Positions 30,252-40,410 of a DNA stretch of 64,000 bases are shown here, in pieces; position 1 is the first letter of the stretch, and each line of letters starts with the position of its first letter. This DNA comes from Pseudo-nitzschia pungens (Eukaryota > Bacillariophyta > Bacillariophyceae > Bacillariales > Bacillariaceae). The notes under the pieces are model-generated. The model was given only the letters and a program-made list of their open reading frames with translations. It did not search any database and had not been told where the DNA came from. The translations under genes were made by a program, and so were the position numbers. Location of the stretch: NCBI GenBank assembly GCA_037355855.1, contig CM074760.1, positions 4,270,501 through 4,334,500 of the forward strand, given 5' to 3'.

Positions 30252-33224
30252 ATGCCTCCCCCCCCGCCAGCTTCCAGGCGAAAAAGGTCTCCCTTGGATA
30301 ACACTCCTTCAAACAAACGCGCCTTTACGGGGACCCCTTCCCGCCGACTACCTGCTGGTTCCGTTCTTCAGGCTACTCCCTCTCCCCCTCCCTCTCCCCG
30401 TACAGCTAGGGATTCACTCCCTTCTGATGATGATATGTCCTTCACTTCTGCTGTGTCTACTGGTGCACTAGATGATGTTGATATGAGCACTGAGCAGTCA
30501 GGCACTGGGCATTCAGATACAGGGCATTCAGGCAGTGGGCAGTCCGACAGTGGGACGTCTGACAGTGGGAAGTCCAACAGTGGGAAGTCCAACAGTGGGA
30601 AGTCCAACAGTGGCAATTCCAACAGTGGGACGTCCAACAGTGGGAAGCCCAACAGTGGAAAGTCCAACAGTGCGACGTCTAGGGATGGCCAGCCAGGCTC
30701 TGAGCACTCAGACTCTAAGCACCCTCCTTCCAAGGTCTCTCCTTCCAAGTCTAGTCTGAAACAAGCTACTCTTGCATTTCTTTCTGACACACCGTCTGCA
30801 GAGCGACATGCCCTGCGCAAGAAAGCCCTGGCTGCTGCCAACAAAGCTCACTCAGATTCCTTCCTCTGGTGCTTCTACGGTAAGGGGCCTTTTACTGGTC
30901 GTGCTTCCATTCCCACCCCTATCCACACTCTTCGTAAAACTCCAGCAGGATCCCGGCTATGGACTGGGTGTCCTAGTCCTACTCACTTCTTCAGCAAGAA
31001 AGATGGGAATGACAAGAAATCCATCCATGATGTCTGTCAGTCTGCCATCCCTCCAGCATATGCTCAAGCTTTTCCTGACAACCCTGAGTGGAGAACTGCT
31101 TCTGTGGAGTCCCTGGTTTCCCTTGCTTCTCTCTGCTTTCAAGCCTCTGCAGACTGGACCAAGCAACCTTCAGGCCATGCTCTGAAGAGATGTCTTATTG
31201 GTTTGGCCAAGATGTCTCCTGAGTGTTTTGATGACCTGTATTGTGAAGGTAACCTTTTGCCCAGCACTGAAGGAAGAGTTTGGTTGGCAGCCAATCAGGT
31301 GCTTGGCTCCCACTGGTATTTCAAGAAGCGACCTCCTACACCTGCGCCAACTGCAGTTGATGATGCTTCCACTTCCAAATCCGTGTCCTTTCTTCCTGGT
31401 GGAGGTGATGCTACTGTCTTGTCCTCCTCTGCTGGGCATTTCCTCCAACGCCGAGGGGTTTGCTCCAGTGATTCTAGAGCTCCAGTGGATGTCACTGCTG
31501 GCACCAAGTGTTCTCATCGTTCTTATGTCACTCTGTCCCTTCCAAGGTTGATGTCACAACACCCTGGGGAACTATATGATGAGCTGCTCAAGTCTCTCAA
31601 GGAAGCTTTGGATCTTCTATGGACTGTTGACAAGCGCCTGGTGTTGTATGTTTTTCCCTCCAGAGCCAGGCTCAACCCCAAGGCCAAGCCTGTTACCAAG
31701 TTTTGGACGACACTTCCTGACAGGAAGACCTTGGAATTGTATGTTGCTCAGCTCTGGCTTCGCAGTAGAACTGCTCCTCATCTACGCTTCTTTGTGGGCC
31801 ACAGTGCTTCCCTGGAGAAACTCTTTTCAGCACAATTGCTCCAGAGGCTCAGAGACCGTGACATGGACCTGAAATATGACCACATACAGGCCCCAGTTAT
31901 TGTCACATGTGGCTTTCTCCTTGGATCTTACATGCAGAGTTTTGATCTTGACCACTACAACGAATTGCTTCAGACTCATCCCAGGTTTCAGGCATGTCCT
32001 ATTGCTGTTATCAGGAAGAATATCAGCCTTGACAACTCCAGAACTCCTGATCCCAATCCTGTTCAGGCTGCACATGTTTTGTGTGATGCTACAAAGCGCG
32101 CCCAAACTGTTAAGCTCCTCAAAGCCCAGTTCAATCGGTGCAAACCTTCAGACATTGCCTCTCTCCCTGATGGTAAATTCTACAAGTTTATTGAGACAGC
32201 TACCAATCCTTCTGACAGACCTCTTCCCCCCTCCAAGCTCAAGACTGTTCGCCAGGCTAAGCACCGCCAAGCTAAATTTATTGAGAGCCATGAAACTGCT
32301 CCTGTTCTGGGGGTAGTTGATCTTGATCTTCCAGTTGACCTGGGCCAAGGGCTGGGTTTGAAGACACTGCGCAGTGTGCTTCTGGGTATCAGAACCCGTG
32401 ACAATTGGTCATGGCCTCTTTTTCTTTCTGTCGATACCAGTTCATACCGAGGCGAGATCCTTGCTTTGTACAATATCACTACCAAGGCTGAAGCAATGGC
32501 CATGTTGTCTTTCCTGCCTATTATACTGGAAGCTCATTATGGTTCTTGTGTTCGACAATGGTTCTCTTCTGAGTGCCTGACTGAAATGGAAGCCTACCAT
32601 TGGGATGCTGCTGCCAATTGTGTTGTGGAAACTGAACCTGCTGCAGATCCAATGCAGGATGACTCTCTTCCCTTTTTTGGTGATGGGGATGCAAGAGATT
32701 GGGAACTTGTTGATGATGACTTGTCAGTTGACCTTGCCCCAGACCTTACCTTTGATCTGGATCTGCACTTTAACCTCCAAGCCCGTGCTGACAGTGGTGG
32801 TGGCGGATTTGATGATTCTCAATCCATGGATACTTTAGCAACCGGTACTTCCAATCTCACTGATGTCCAGGCTTCAGCGCCTGCAGGTGGTGTTCCTACT
32901 GGAGGTGATTCTTCCAATGTTGCCAAGGCTGATGCCTCTCCTGGTATTCCTCCTGAAGTTCCCCCTGCAGTTCCTGACCCTCCCCAGAATGCCATGGCTG
33001 GTGACCTCCCTGTGGCCTCTCCTGATTCCTCAACTGCAGTTCCTGCTGCCGGTGGTGGGGAAGACGCAGCCTCTGCATTGAGGCTTGGAGTTGCTGCAAT
33101 TGCATTCTCCTCCAGCCATGATGCTAGTGTCAGTGATTTGAGCCATGCCAATGTTTCCACCAAATCAGCTCCGGCAACTCTTCCATCCCTGCGACAGACT
33201 GGGTTTCCTTCTGATCATGGTTAG
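30252..33224 (+). CDS. LINE G ORF1 protein (unrecognised, ~990 aa)
   Basis: ATG at 30252 (MPPPPPASRRKRSPLDN) is chosen because H and C have the equivalent MPPxP start after unrelated upstream sequence, although the frame is open to 30054. N-terminus: basic and Ser/Pro-rich. Residues ~80-145: 15-bp/5-residue repeats (SGKSN type). From ~200 a conserved globular part begins (HSDSFLWCFYGKGPF…, GCPSPTHFFSKK, MSPECFDDLYCEGNLLPSTEG, GTKCSHRSYVTLSLPRLM, YVFPSRARLNPKAKP). The last ~120 residues are acidic then Pro/Ala-rich. No CCHC knuckle, RRM or esterase motif is evident. By position it should be the RNA-binding/chaperone protein of the LINE RNP, but this is inference. It ends overlapping the ORF2 start (atggttag). 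Confidence 0.8.
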   Translation: MPPPPPASRRKRSPLDNTPSNKRAFTGTPSRRLPAGSVLQATPSPPPSPRTARDSLPSDDDMSFTSAVSTGALDDVDMSTEQSGTGHSDTGHSGSGQSDSGTSDSGKSNSGKSNSGKSNSGNSNSGTSNSGKPNSGKSNSATSRDGQPGSEHSDSKHPPSKVSPSKSSLKQATLAFLSDTPSAERHALRKKALAAANKAHSDSFLWCFYGKGPFTGRASIPTPIHTLRKTPAGSRLWTGCPSPTHFFSKKDGNDKKSIHDVCQSAIPPAYAQAFPDNPEWRTASVESLVSLASLCFQASADWTKQPSGHALKRCLIGLAKMSPECFDDLYCEGNLLPSTEGRVWLAANQVLGSHWYFKKRPPTPAPTAVDDASTSKSVSFLPGGGDATVLSSSAGHFLQRRGVCSSDSRAPVDVTAGTKCSHRSYVTLSLPRLMSQHPGELYDELLKSLKEALDLLWTVDKRLVLYVFPSRARLNPKAKPVTKFWTTLPDRKTLELYVAQLWLRSRTAPHLRFFVGHSASLEKLFSAQLLQRLRDRDMDLKYDHIQAPVIVTCGFLLGSYMQSFDLDHYNELLQTHPRFQACPIAVIRKNISLDNSRTPDPNPVQAAHVLCDATKRAQTVKLLKAQFNRCKPSDIASLPDGKFYKFIETATNPSDRPLPPSKLKTVRQAKHRQAKFIESHETAPVLGVVDLDLPVDLGQGLGLKTLRSVLLGIRTRDNWSWPLFLSVDTSSYRGEILALYNITTKAEAMAMLSFLPIILEAHYGSCVRQWFSSECLTEMEAYHWDAAANCVVETEPAADPMQDDSLPFFGDGDARDWELVDDDLSVDLAPDLTFDLDLHFNLQARADSGGGGFDDSQSMDTLATGTSNLTDVQASAPAGGVPTGGDSSNVAKADASPGIPPEVPPAVPDPPQNAMAGDLPVASPDSSTAVPAAGGGEDAASALRLGVAAIAFSSSHDASVSDLSHANVSTKSAPATLPSLRQTGFPSDHG

Positions 33225-36200
33225 CTCTTCTGGTATGAGGTTTGATGGGATGCCTTCCACTCCAAATCCTATCAATGCTTCTACTGTTTCTCCCTTTTCC
33301 TCCTCCGCCTCTTCCCCTGTCTCTCAGTTTGTCCAATTAACTCTTCATGGAGACTCTCTTGCTGCTAAGGATTCTGACAGTTTTGGTCACTCCTTCCCTC
33401 AAGCTCCATCCTCTAACTCCACCATCATCACTTTCCAAAACATTGGACCACAGCGCAGAGCTTCCTTTATGTCCATGTCCAAGCACAACTCCCGTCAATT
33501 TGTCAAGAGCAATGCCAGTGTGGCTCTTTTTGCTGAACATTGTTTGAATGAATCCAAACTCCTGCCATGTGATCTTTTCAATCGGCGCATGAAGAATATC
33601 AGTCCCTCAAGTTTTTCCTACCTTGCCAACAACAAGCATGAAGCTTCTGACTGTTCATGGCTTCAGCCTGGTGGTACAGGGTTTTCCATTGATCAACTGT
33701 TCAGTTCCCACAAGATTGCCCATGGGGCTGATCCTTCTGGTCTTGGGAGATGGTCCTTTGTCAAGTTTCAGGGCAGGGATGGTTACACTGTCACTATGTT
33801 TTCTGCTTACTGCCCTGTTGAAAATGACAGGGACCTTGGTTCCGTCTGGAATCAACAGTACCGATACTTTCAAGCAGCTGAAAATCTTTTCAGTCCCAAC
33901 CCATGTATTCTCTTTCACAGGGATTTGACTGCTGCCCTTCAGGTCTGTCTGGGTGCAGGTGACCAGGTCATTCTTGGGATTGATCAAAATGCTGATGTTA
34001 GGACTGATGGCTTGTCTTTTGAGCTCAAGGCTCTTGGTTTCAGAGATGCCATTCTTACCCTTCATAGTCAGTCTTCTCCTCCTGCCACTCACAACCGCAA
34101 CACTACCAGAACACCAATTGATGCCATTTGGGTCTCTGAGAATGTTGATGTTCTCAGGGCTGGGTATTGTCCCTTTGGTGGCGCCTATGGTATGGAATCG
34201 GACCACAGAATGCTTTGGATTGAAGTCTGTAATTGCAGCCTCATGGGCAAACACCTGCCACCTACCGTGAGCTTCTCTCATTCCAAACTCCAGTCCTCCC
34301 ACCCTCATCTGCGCCAACGGTATTTCAAGCGTGTCAGGCACAGCTTTCTCAAGGCTGGAGTGTTTTCTCTCCAAGCTAAGCTGGAACACCTCCTGGCTCA
34401 GTTTCAGTCTGGGGATATTTCTGTGCGCGCTGCTCTCATCACCACATATGAAGTCCTCCATGAAACCTCCACCTCTCTCAGGCTCTCTGTTGAACAAAAC
34501 CTTTGCCACACAAGAGCTGGTCTGGTTCCATGGTCCCCGAAGCTGCAAGTCTATCGTGATACAATTGACTTTTGGCGGCGTGTTGTTAAGCTGAGACAGG
34601 GTGTGTCCACCAGTCATACTGTTTTGAAAAGGCTGGCATGCAAGCTTTCTCTCTACAAAGGAGAACACTGTGATCTTTCCAGTGCTGTCCTCCACCTGAA
34701 ACAAGCTTACAGGCAATACCGGGCAGTGAAAAAATTGGCCCCCTCTTGGAGAGACTCCTTCAATCAAGGCCTGGTGGATGCACTTCTTGCTGAAGGCAAA
34801 CCTCACAACCAGAATGCTTCCCAGATTCGTGCCCGGATGCGCAGGGAACGTCTTCAAAGAGAGCTTGGCCTTGCTGCTAGGTCTATTCGGGGACGTGTCA
34901 ACAAGTCAGCTGTCTTGCGAGCTATTGCAGTTGGCCCTGATGGTGCTGAACAGGTCTTGGAGTCCCAGTCCACTATGGTTCCAGCTATGGCTGAATCCAA
35001 TGTCCGGCGTCAACAGCAGTGTCTTGGCACTCCTTCCATGACTCCCTCCTTCATTCAAGATTTTGGCTACCTCGGCACAGCCCATGCTTCTGCTCAAGTT
35101 CTTGATGGCACATATAATCCTCCTCCTGCCACTGACAAATACCTGTCTGAATTTCTTTCTTGTCTCAAAGTCCCTGCCTCTATTCTGAGTTTGCCTCCCT
35201 TTGACTATTCAGTGTGTCCAGCTGACAATGCTGCTGCCTGGAAACACCAGAGGGAACGCACAGCAAGTGAACCTTCATGTTTGAGTTTTGCCCACCACAA
35301 GGCTTTTGCCCTGGATCCCCAGTTGAACAAGTTTGACACTCTACTGAGATCAGTCCCATTGATTGTTGGCTTCTCTCCTTCTGCCTGGCAGGTCATCACG
35401 GATGTTGAGATATTCAAGAAACCTGGTGAATATAGAGTGGATAAGATGAGACTCATCCAGTTGATGTCTCCTGAGTTCCAAATCAACAACAAGATGATTG
35501 GCAGACGCATTCTTGCCCATGCTGAACGTGCCAATGCAGTGGCGGTTGATCAACATGGAAGCAGGAAACACCACAAGGCCATCAACACCTGCTTGAACAA
35601 GAAGCTCATCTGTGATGTGTTGAGGCAGAAGCGCAGATCCGGTGCTGTTGCTATGAATGATGCCAAGGGCTGTTATGATAGAATCTCTCATCCCATTGCA
35701 GGTCTCACTCTCCAGAGCTTTGGTGTTCCTGCACATGTGTGTGAAGTTCTTCTGTCTACTCTGCAACATGCTAAGCACCACATCAAAACTGGTTTTGGTC
35801 GGTCAGGTCCTGTGTATGGTGATGAACCTGTTCCTCTCAGTGGTTGTGGCCAAGGCAATGGTATTGGTCCAACTCTTTGGGCTTTGGTGTCAACCATTGT
35901 CTTCCGAATGATGCAACAGGCTGGGCATGGTGTCCATCTTATCACTTCTTTGTCACTGCAACTGGTTTCTCTTGTGGGTTTTGCCTTTGTGGATGACACA
36001 GATTTGTTTTGTGCTGGCTCTGATTCCTCAACATCTGGTGAAGAATTAGCTGTTGACTTTCAGGAAGCTCTTGACCGATGGGCTGGTGGGATTATTGCCA
36101 CTGGTGGTGCGATTGAACCTGCCAAATCTTTCTGTTATTTGATTGATTTCAAATGGAATGGATCCGGTTGGGACTATCGCTCCATTGCTGACATGCCCGG

Positions 36201-39057
36201 TGACTTCTCTGTTGCTGATAAGAATGGCAATCGCGCTACCCTGGATCGTTTTGAAGTTGACCATGCTGACAAGACCCTTGGGGTTTTTATCTCCATGGAT
36301 GGCAATGAGGAAGCACAGATTGCTCACATGAAGTCACAGTCTCAGTCTTTTGGCTCTCAGCTCAAGGCTTCCAAGTGTGAGAAGAGGGCATCCCTCTACA
36401 CATTCAAGTATTCTTTCATGAAGTCTGTTGAATACCCCATGCCTGTCACGCAACTTGATGAGGCCACTTGGACTAAGATAATTCACCCAGCTCTTGTTCC
36501 TGTGCTGAATAAAGCAGGGATGTCACGGACATTTCCCAGACATGTGTTCTATGGTCCTTCCCTCTATCAAGGCTTTGGTTTCATTCACCCCTACCTCCTC
36601 CAAGAGTTCAGTCATATTGCCACCCTCTTTCAGGAATCTGTCAGGTCCTCCCAAACTGGTAGGATTCTCAGGCTAACTGCTGAGTCTCTACGGCTCGAAC
36701 TTGGCATTCCTCTCCATCTTGGTGTCACACCATATCATCCTTTTGCTTCCTACGTCACTCCTTGCTGGTACAAACATGTGTGGAAGTTTTTCTCTGTTCA
36801 CCCTGTGAGCTTGTTTGAAGACTTCCCAGATCTTCCCCTGCTACGTTCCAATGACTGCTATCTCATGCAAGCCTTTGTCAACGCTGGCTTCAGAGGTGCT
36901 GACTTGTCCCTCTTGAATCACATGCGCATGTCACTCAAGGCTATCTCCCTTGCTGACATTTGTACTCCAGATGGGAAGAGACTCTCTCCCATGGCTTTCC
37001 AGCTGACATCCTCCAATCACTTGAGGGATCATCTTGACTGGCCGAGATGTCCTCCATCTTGGCCTCCAGCAGCAAAGCGCTTTTGGACTAAGGCACTTCA
37101 GACCTGTTTTCTTCCCCCTTGTCCACCCCCTGCAGCCAGGGCACTAGCTCCTTCTTTTCATCTTGGGCCTTGGCTCTCTCCCCAGACAGCTTCTCTTTGG
37201 CCTTGGTTTTTGTCTCCATCCACCAACAGAATATTCTTCAAAACTTCTACTGGCTGGACTGTGAGCACCTCCCAGGGCAGGGGCAGATACAGGGTCACTG
37301 CTGAACTCCTTTCTGACAAACCAGCCTGCGCTGATGTGCTTGTCTGCCCTGTTATCTGTGGCCAAGTTGTTCGAGTGGTTGGGTCCTCAGCCTATGTTTC
37401 CGAACCTCCTGACATGGATCCTCTGGAGTACAATCCATATGATTCTCTTCCAGACTCCCCAGTAGATGCCTTTGATGCACTCTGTGAGTCTCCAAGGGTA
37501 CTTCTCCACAAATACTCTCTACCACAGGCTGGCTGTCAACACCTTGTTGATGCTATCCAGAGTGGTATTGCCAGTGCTGTCTGTGATGGGTCATTTGATC
37601 CGGACCTTCTCAGAGGAACTTCTGCATTCATTTTGTCACCCAATACCTCCACCAAGACTGCTTCATTGTTCCTCACTGGCTGTAATTTTGTCAGTGGATC
37701 CCCTGAGGATCAGTCATCCTACAGGAGTGAACTGGCGGGCATCATTGGAGTTCTCACCTGTTGCACTGCTCTGGTGAATCTTTTTGATATTGCTTCTGGC
37801 TCTATCACTATTGCTCTGGATGGTGACACAGCTCTCAAACAGGCTCAGGGATCTTGGCCTTTGGTTATTTCCCAGAAGTCTTTTGATTATGTTTATGTCA
37901 TCAGAAACATGATTTCTGCCCTGCCAATCTCTGTGCACTTTCAGTGGGTTCAGGGCCATCAAGCTGGAATCTTTCTTGATTGGTGGGCCCTTCGCAATCA
38001 TCAGGTAGACAGCATGGCAAAGGCATTTCTCTCTGTCCATAGAGCCTCTGCCCATCACTATCCCAGACTTGTGTTTGAGCCTTGGGCTTTTTCTCTCAAT
38101 GGAAGCAAGTGCTCAAGGTTTGATCAAAATGATTTGCATGTTGCCATTTCTGGTCCTCCTCTTCTTAAATATTGGCAGACCCACCATGATATTCCCATTC
38201 CACAACCTGTTTTGAGTTCCATCCATTGGTGTGCCCATCTGTCTGCCTTCAAGCGATTACCTCCTGGCATGCAACGGTGGTTTGTCAAATTTGCTTCTGG
38301 ATGCATTGGTGTTGGCAACCAACTACTTCACTACCAGTATCAGGATCACTCCCGGTGCCCATTGTGTGATGCAGACAACGAGAAGGTCTCTCATGTGCTC
38401 TCCTGCAAGGACACTGGGGCAGTACAGCACAGTGTGTCAGCTTTCAAGGGACCCCTGCAGAAGAGGCTTGAAGTTGAACAAACTGATCCATCATTGGTTG
38501 TTGCCATTGTGGATCTTCTCACCAGAGTTCGGAAGGGCCAGCCCATTTATCCATCATCCTACTCACTTGCAATTGCGTCTGCTGTCAGGGCACAGAGGAC
38601 TATTGGCTGGCACAACTGGCTTCTTGGTAGGTGGTCTCCTCGCTGGTACCAAATTCAGGCTGACTACTACTCCCACATTGGAAGCAAGCGCTCTCCCAAA
38701 CGTTGGGCTACAGCTGTCATCCATCAGTTCTTTCTTACCTCCTGGGATCTTTGGACTTATAGGAATGAACGACTCCATGGTCCTGGGGGTACCCTTGATG
38801 CTGAACAACACCAATCTCTTGATGCTTCCATCACTTCAGAATTGGCAATTGGTGCAGCTGGTGCACTTCCCCAGTCACACTCCCTGTTACAAACCCCTTT
38901 CCACGTCCTACAAGGTTACACCCTGACTGCCAAGCGGCAGTGGCTTGCAACCATCCACCTTGCAAGGAAGCAGTATGCAGCGCCTGTCCCACCAGTGCAG
39001 CCATACCAACAAGAGGCTGCTCTTCTCAGAGCCTGGCTTACTGGACCTCAGGGTTGA
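33217..39057 (+). CDS. LINE G ORF2 protein: endonuclease, reverse transcriptase, RNase H, CCHC
   Basis: Start at ATG 33217 overlaps the ORF1 stop; the frame also opens earlier at 33145 (used for numbering here). APE-type endonuclease: QN98-99, E131 (AEHCLNE), SAYCP ~220-224, GIDQNA 278-283, PIDAIW 324-329, SDH 352-354. RT: motif A with D839 and D845 (NDAKGCYD), motif B CGQGNGIGP, motif C FVDD 948-951 (V in place of the usual A). RNase H: D1481, E1529, D1559, D1622. C-terminal CPLC…H…C at 1738-1754. The protein would nick target DNA and copy the LINE RNA from the free 3' end, then remove RNA. No stop, frameshift or lost catalytic residue is visible, so it looks functional. Total ~1946 residues, long for an ORF2. 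Confidence 0.93.
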   Translation: MVSSSGMRFDGMPSTPNPINASTVSPFSSSASSPVSQFVQLTLHGDSLAAKDSDSFGHSFPQAPSSNSTIITFQNIGPQRRASFMSMSKHNSRQFVKSNASVALFAEHCLNESKLLPCDLFNRRMKNISPSSFSYLANNKHEASDCSWLQPGGTGFSIDQLFSSHKIAHGADPSGLGRWSFVKFQGRDGYTVTMFSAYCPVENDRDLGSVWNQQYRYFQAAENLFSPNPCILFHRDLTAALQVCLGAGDQVILGIDQNADVRTDGLSFELKALGFRDAILTLHSQSSPPATHNRNTTRTPIDAIWVSENVDVLRAGYCPFGGAYGMESDHRMLWIEVCNCSLMGKHLPPTVSFSHSKLQSSHPHLRQRYFKRVRHSFLKAGVFSLQAKLEHLLAQFQSGDISVRAALITTYEVLHETSTSLRLSVEQNLCHTRAGLVPWSPKLQVYRDTIDFWRRVVKLRQGVSTSHTVLKRLACKLSLYKGEHCDLSSAVLHLKQAYRQYRAVKKLAPSWRDSFNQGLVDALLAEGKPHNQNASQIRARMRRERLQRELGLAARSIRGRVNKSAVLRAIAVGPDGAEQVLESQSTMVPAMAESNVRRQQQCLGTPSMTPSFIQDFGYLGTAHASAQVLDGTYNPPPATDKYLSEFLSCLKVPASILSLPPFDYSVCPADNAAAWKHQRERTASEPSCLSFAHHKAFALDPQLNKFDTLLRSVPLIVGFSPSAWQVITDVEIFKKPGEYRVDKMRLIQLMSPEFQINNKMIGRRILAHAERANAVAVDQHGSRKHHKAINTCLNKKLICDVLRQKRRSGAVAMNDAKGCYDRISHPIAGLTLQSFGVPAHVCEVLLSTLQHAKHHIKTGFGRSGPVYGDEPVPLSGCGQGNGIGPTLWALVSTIVFRMMQQAGHGVHLITSLSLQLVSLVGFAFVDDTDLFCAGSDSSTSGEELAVDFQEALDRWAGGIIATGGAIEPAKSFCYLIDFKWNGSGWDYRSIADMPGDFSVADKNGNRATLDRFEVDHADKTLGVFISMDGNEEAQIAHMKSQSQSFGSQLKASKCEKRASLYTFKYSFMKSVEYPMPVTQLDEATWTKIIHPALVPVLNKAGMSRTFPRHVFYGPSLYQGFGFIHPYLLQEFSHIATLFQESVRSSQTGRILRLTAESLRLELGIPLHLGVTPYHPFASYVTPCWYKHVWKFFSVHPVSLFEDFPDLPLLRSNDCYLMQAFVNAGFRGADLSLLNHMRMSLKAISLADICTPDGKRLSPMAFQLTSSNHLRDHLDWPRCPPSWPPAAKRFWTKALQTCFLPPCPPPAARALAPSFHLGPWLSPQTASLWPWFLSPSTNRIFFKTSTGWTVSTSQGRGRYRVTAELLSDKPACADVLVCPVICGQVVRVVGSSAYVSEPPDMDPLEYNPYDSLPDSPVDAFDALCESPRVLLHKYSLPQAGCQHLVDAIQSGIASAVCDGSFDPDLLRGTSAFILSPNTSTKTASLFLTGCNFVSGSPEDQSSYRSELAGIIGVLTCCTALVNLFDIASGSITIALDGDTALKQAQGSWPLVISQKSFDYVYVIRNMISALPISVHFQWVQGHQAGIFLDWWALRNHQVDSMAKAFLSVHRASAHHYPRLVFEPWAFSLNGSKCSRFDQNDLHVAISGPPLLKYWQTHHDIPIPQPVLSSIHWCAHLSAFKRLPPGMQRWFVKFASGCIGVGNQLLHYQYQDHSRCPLCDADNEKVSHVLSCKDTGAVQHSVSAFKGPLQKRLEVEQTDPSLVVAIVDLLTRVRKGQPIYPSSYSLAIASAVRAQRTIGWHNWLLGRWSPRWYQIQADYYSHIGSKRSPKRWATAVIHQFFLTSWDLWTYRNERLHGPGGTLDAEQHQSLDASITSELAIGAAGALPQSHSLLQTPFHVLQGYTLTAKRQWLATIHLARKQYAAPVPPVQPYQQEAALLRAWLTGPQG

Positions 39058-39356
39058 TTACACTTTGTACCTTGGTTTTGTCTTCTGTTCCTGCTTCTTA
39101 TCCTGTCCCATCCCTTTTGATACTGGATCTTATCCCAATATCTTCATTCCCATTTCACTTTCTCTCAAGTCCCTCTTTTGTGGGACTTGTTTGTCCTTTC
39201 CCCTGCTTGATGTTCAAGGTTTGTTTGAAAATTTGTCGTTCTGCCACTTGGGGTCCTGACTCTATGATGGAGGCGACGTTAAAGTCTGGTTACAGACTGA
39301 GTAATTTAGTTTCACCTTTGGTGATTAAAGTTATTTAAATACGTATATTATTATTA
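39058..39356 (+). other. LINE G 3' UTR: double hairpin and TTA tail
   Basis: Hairpin 1 AGTCTG (39283-39288)/CAGACT (39293-39298) with loop GTTA. Hairpin 2 CACC-TTT-GGTG (39313-39323). Then ttatttaaatacgtata and a short (TTA)n tail. The same arrangement ends every LINE and X copy in the window, with compensated changes in hairpin 2 (TTCACC/GGTGAA at ~1847, ATCACC/GGTGAT at ~19750, CCACC/GGTGG in X copies). Probable recognition site for ORF2-primed reverse transcription (inference from LINEs that need 3' stem-loops). Confidence 0.8.
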
Positions 39357-39375
39357 TCAGAGGAGATGGAAGCAT
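39357..39375. repeat. Target-site duplication of LINE G (right)
   Basis: Exact 19-bp copy of 28541-28559; LINE B resumes here. Confidence 0.95.
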
Positions 39376-40410
39376 CAAGAGATTGGTGTTGTTCAGCATC
39401 AAGGGTACCCCCAGGACCATGGAGTCGTTCATTCCTATAGGTCCAAAGATCCCAGGAGGTAAGAAAGAACTCATGGATGATAGCTGTAGCCCAGCGTCTG
39501 GGGGAGCGCTTGCTTCCAATGTGGGAGTAGTAGTCAGCCTGGATTTGGTACCAGCGAGGAGACCACCTACCAAGAAGCCAGTTGTGCCAACCAATAGTCC
39601 TCTGTGCTCTGACAGCAGAAGCAATGGCAGGTGAGTAGGATGATGGATAACTTCTCTGGCCCTTCCGAACTCTGGTGAGAAGATCCACAATGGCAGCCAC
39701 CAATGAGGGATCAGTTTGTTCAACTTCAAGCCTCTTCTGCAGTGGTCCCTTGAAAGCTGACACACTGTGCTGTACTGCCCCAGTGTCCTTGCAGGAGAGC
39801 ACATGAGAAACCTTCTCGTTGTCTGCATCACACAATGGGCACCTGGAGTGATCCTGATACTGGTAGTGAAGGAGTTGGTTGCCAACACCAATACTGCCAG
39901 AAGCAAATTTGACAAACCACCATTGCATGCCAGGAGGTAGACGCTTAAAGGCAGACAGATGTGCACACCAATGGATGGAACTCAAAACAGGTTGTGGGAT
40001 AGGAATATCATGGTGGGTCTGCCAGTATTGGAGAAGAGGAGGACCAGAAATGGCAACATGCAAAGCATTCTGATCAAACCGAGAACACTTGCAGTCATTG
40101 AGAGAAAAAGCCCAAGGCTCAAACACAAGTCGGGGGTAGTGATGGGCAGAAGCTCGCGAAGGGCCCACCAATCAAGAAAGATTCCAGCTTGATGTCCCTG
40201 AACCCACTGAAAGTGCACAGAGATTGGCAGGGCAGAAATCATGTTTCTGATGACATAAACATAATCAAAAGACTTTTGGGAAATAACCAATGGCCAAGAT
40301 CCCTGAGCCTGTTTGAGAGCTGTGTCACCATCCAGAGCAATGGTGATAGAGCCAGAAGCAATATCAAAAAGACTCACCAGAGCAGTGCAACAGGTGAGAA
40401 TTCCAATGAT
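39357..40410 (-). pseudogene. LINE copy B, second part of ORF2 (RNase H region)
   Basis: Continues B after G. It reads from IGILTCCTALVSLFD at the 40410 side to the point of G insertion. An internal loss of ~46 bp near 40157 removes the VDSMAKAFLSVHR region and shifts the frame. It meets the tail of LINE C at ~40410. D at 62975-64000 ends 210 bp (in G coordinates 37531-37740) before the point where B starts, so B and D are probably one LINE interrupted by C with a 210-bp loss. Confidence 0.8.

Larger units (their letters stand above)
28560..39356 (+). mobile_element. LINE G: full-length non-LTR retrotransposon with intact ORFs
   Basis: 10,797 bp between perfect 19-bp TSDs. Layout: 5' stem-loop at nucleotide 1, 1.69-kb 5' UTR with a hairpin series, ORF1 (30252-33224), ORF2 (33217-39057), ~300-bp 3' UTR with two hairpins and a short (TTA)n tail. 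ORF2 has endonuclease, RT, RNase H and CCHC, an architecture of the I-like group of LINEs; I do not assign a named clade. Both ORFs are uninterrupted and the TSD is perfect, so the insertion is probably young and the element may be competent. Confidence 0.95.
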
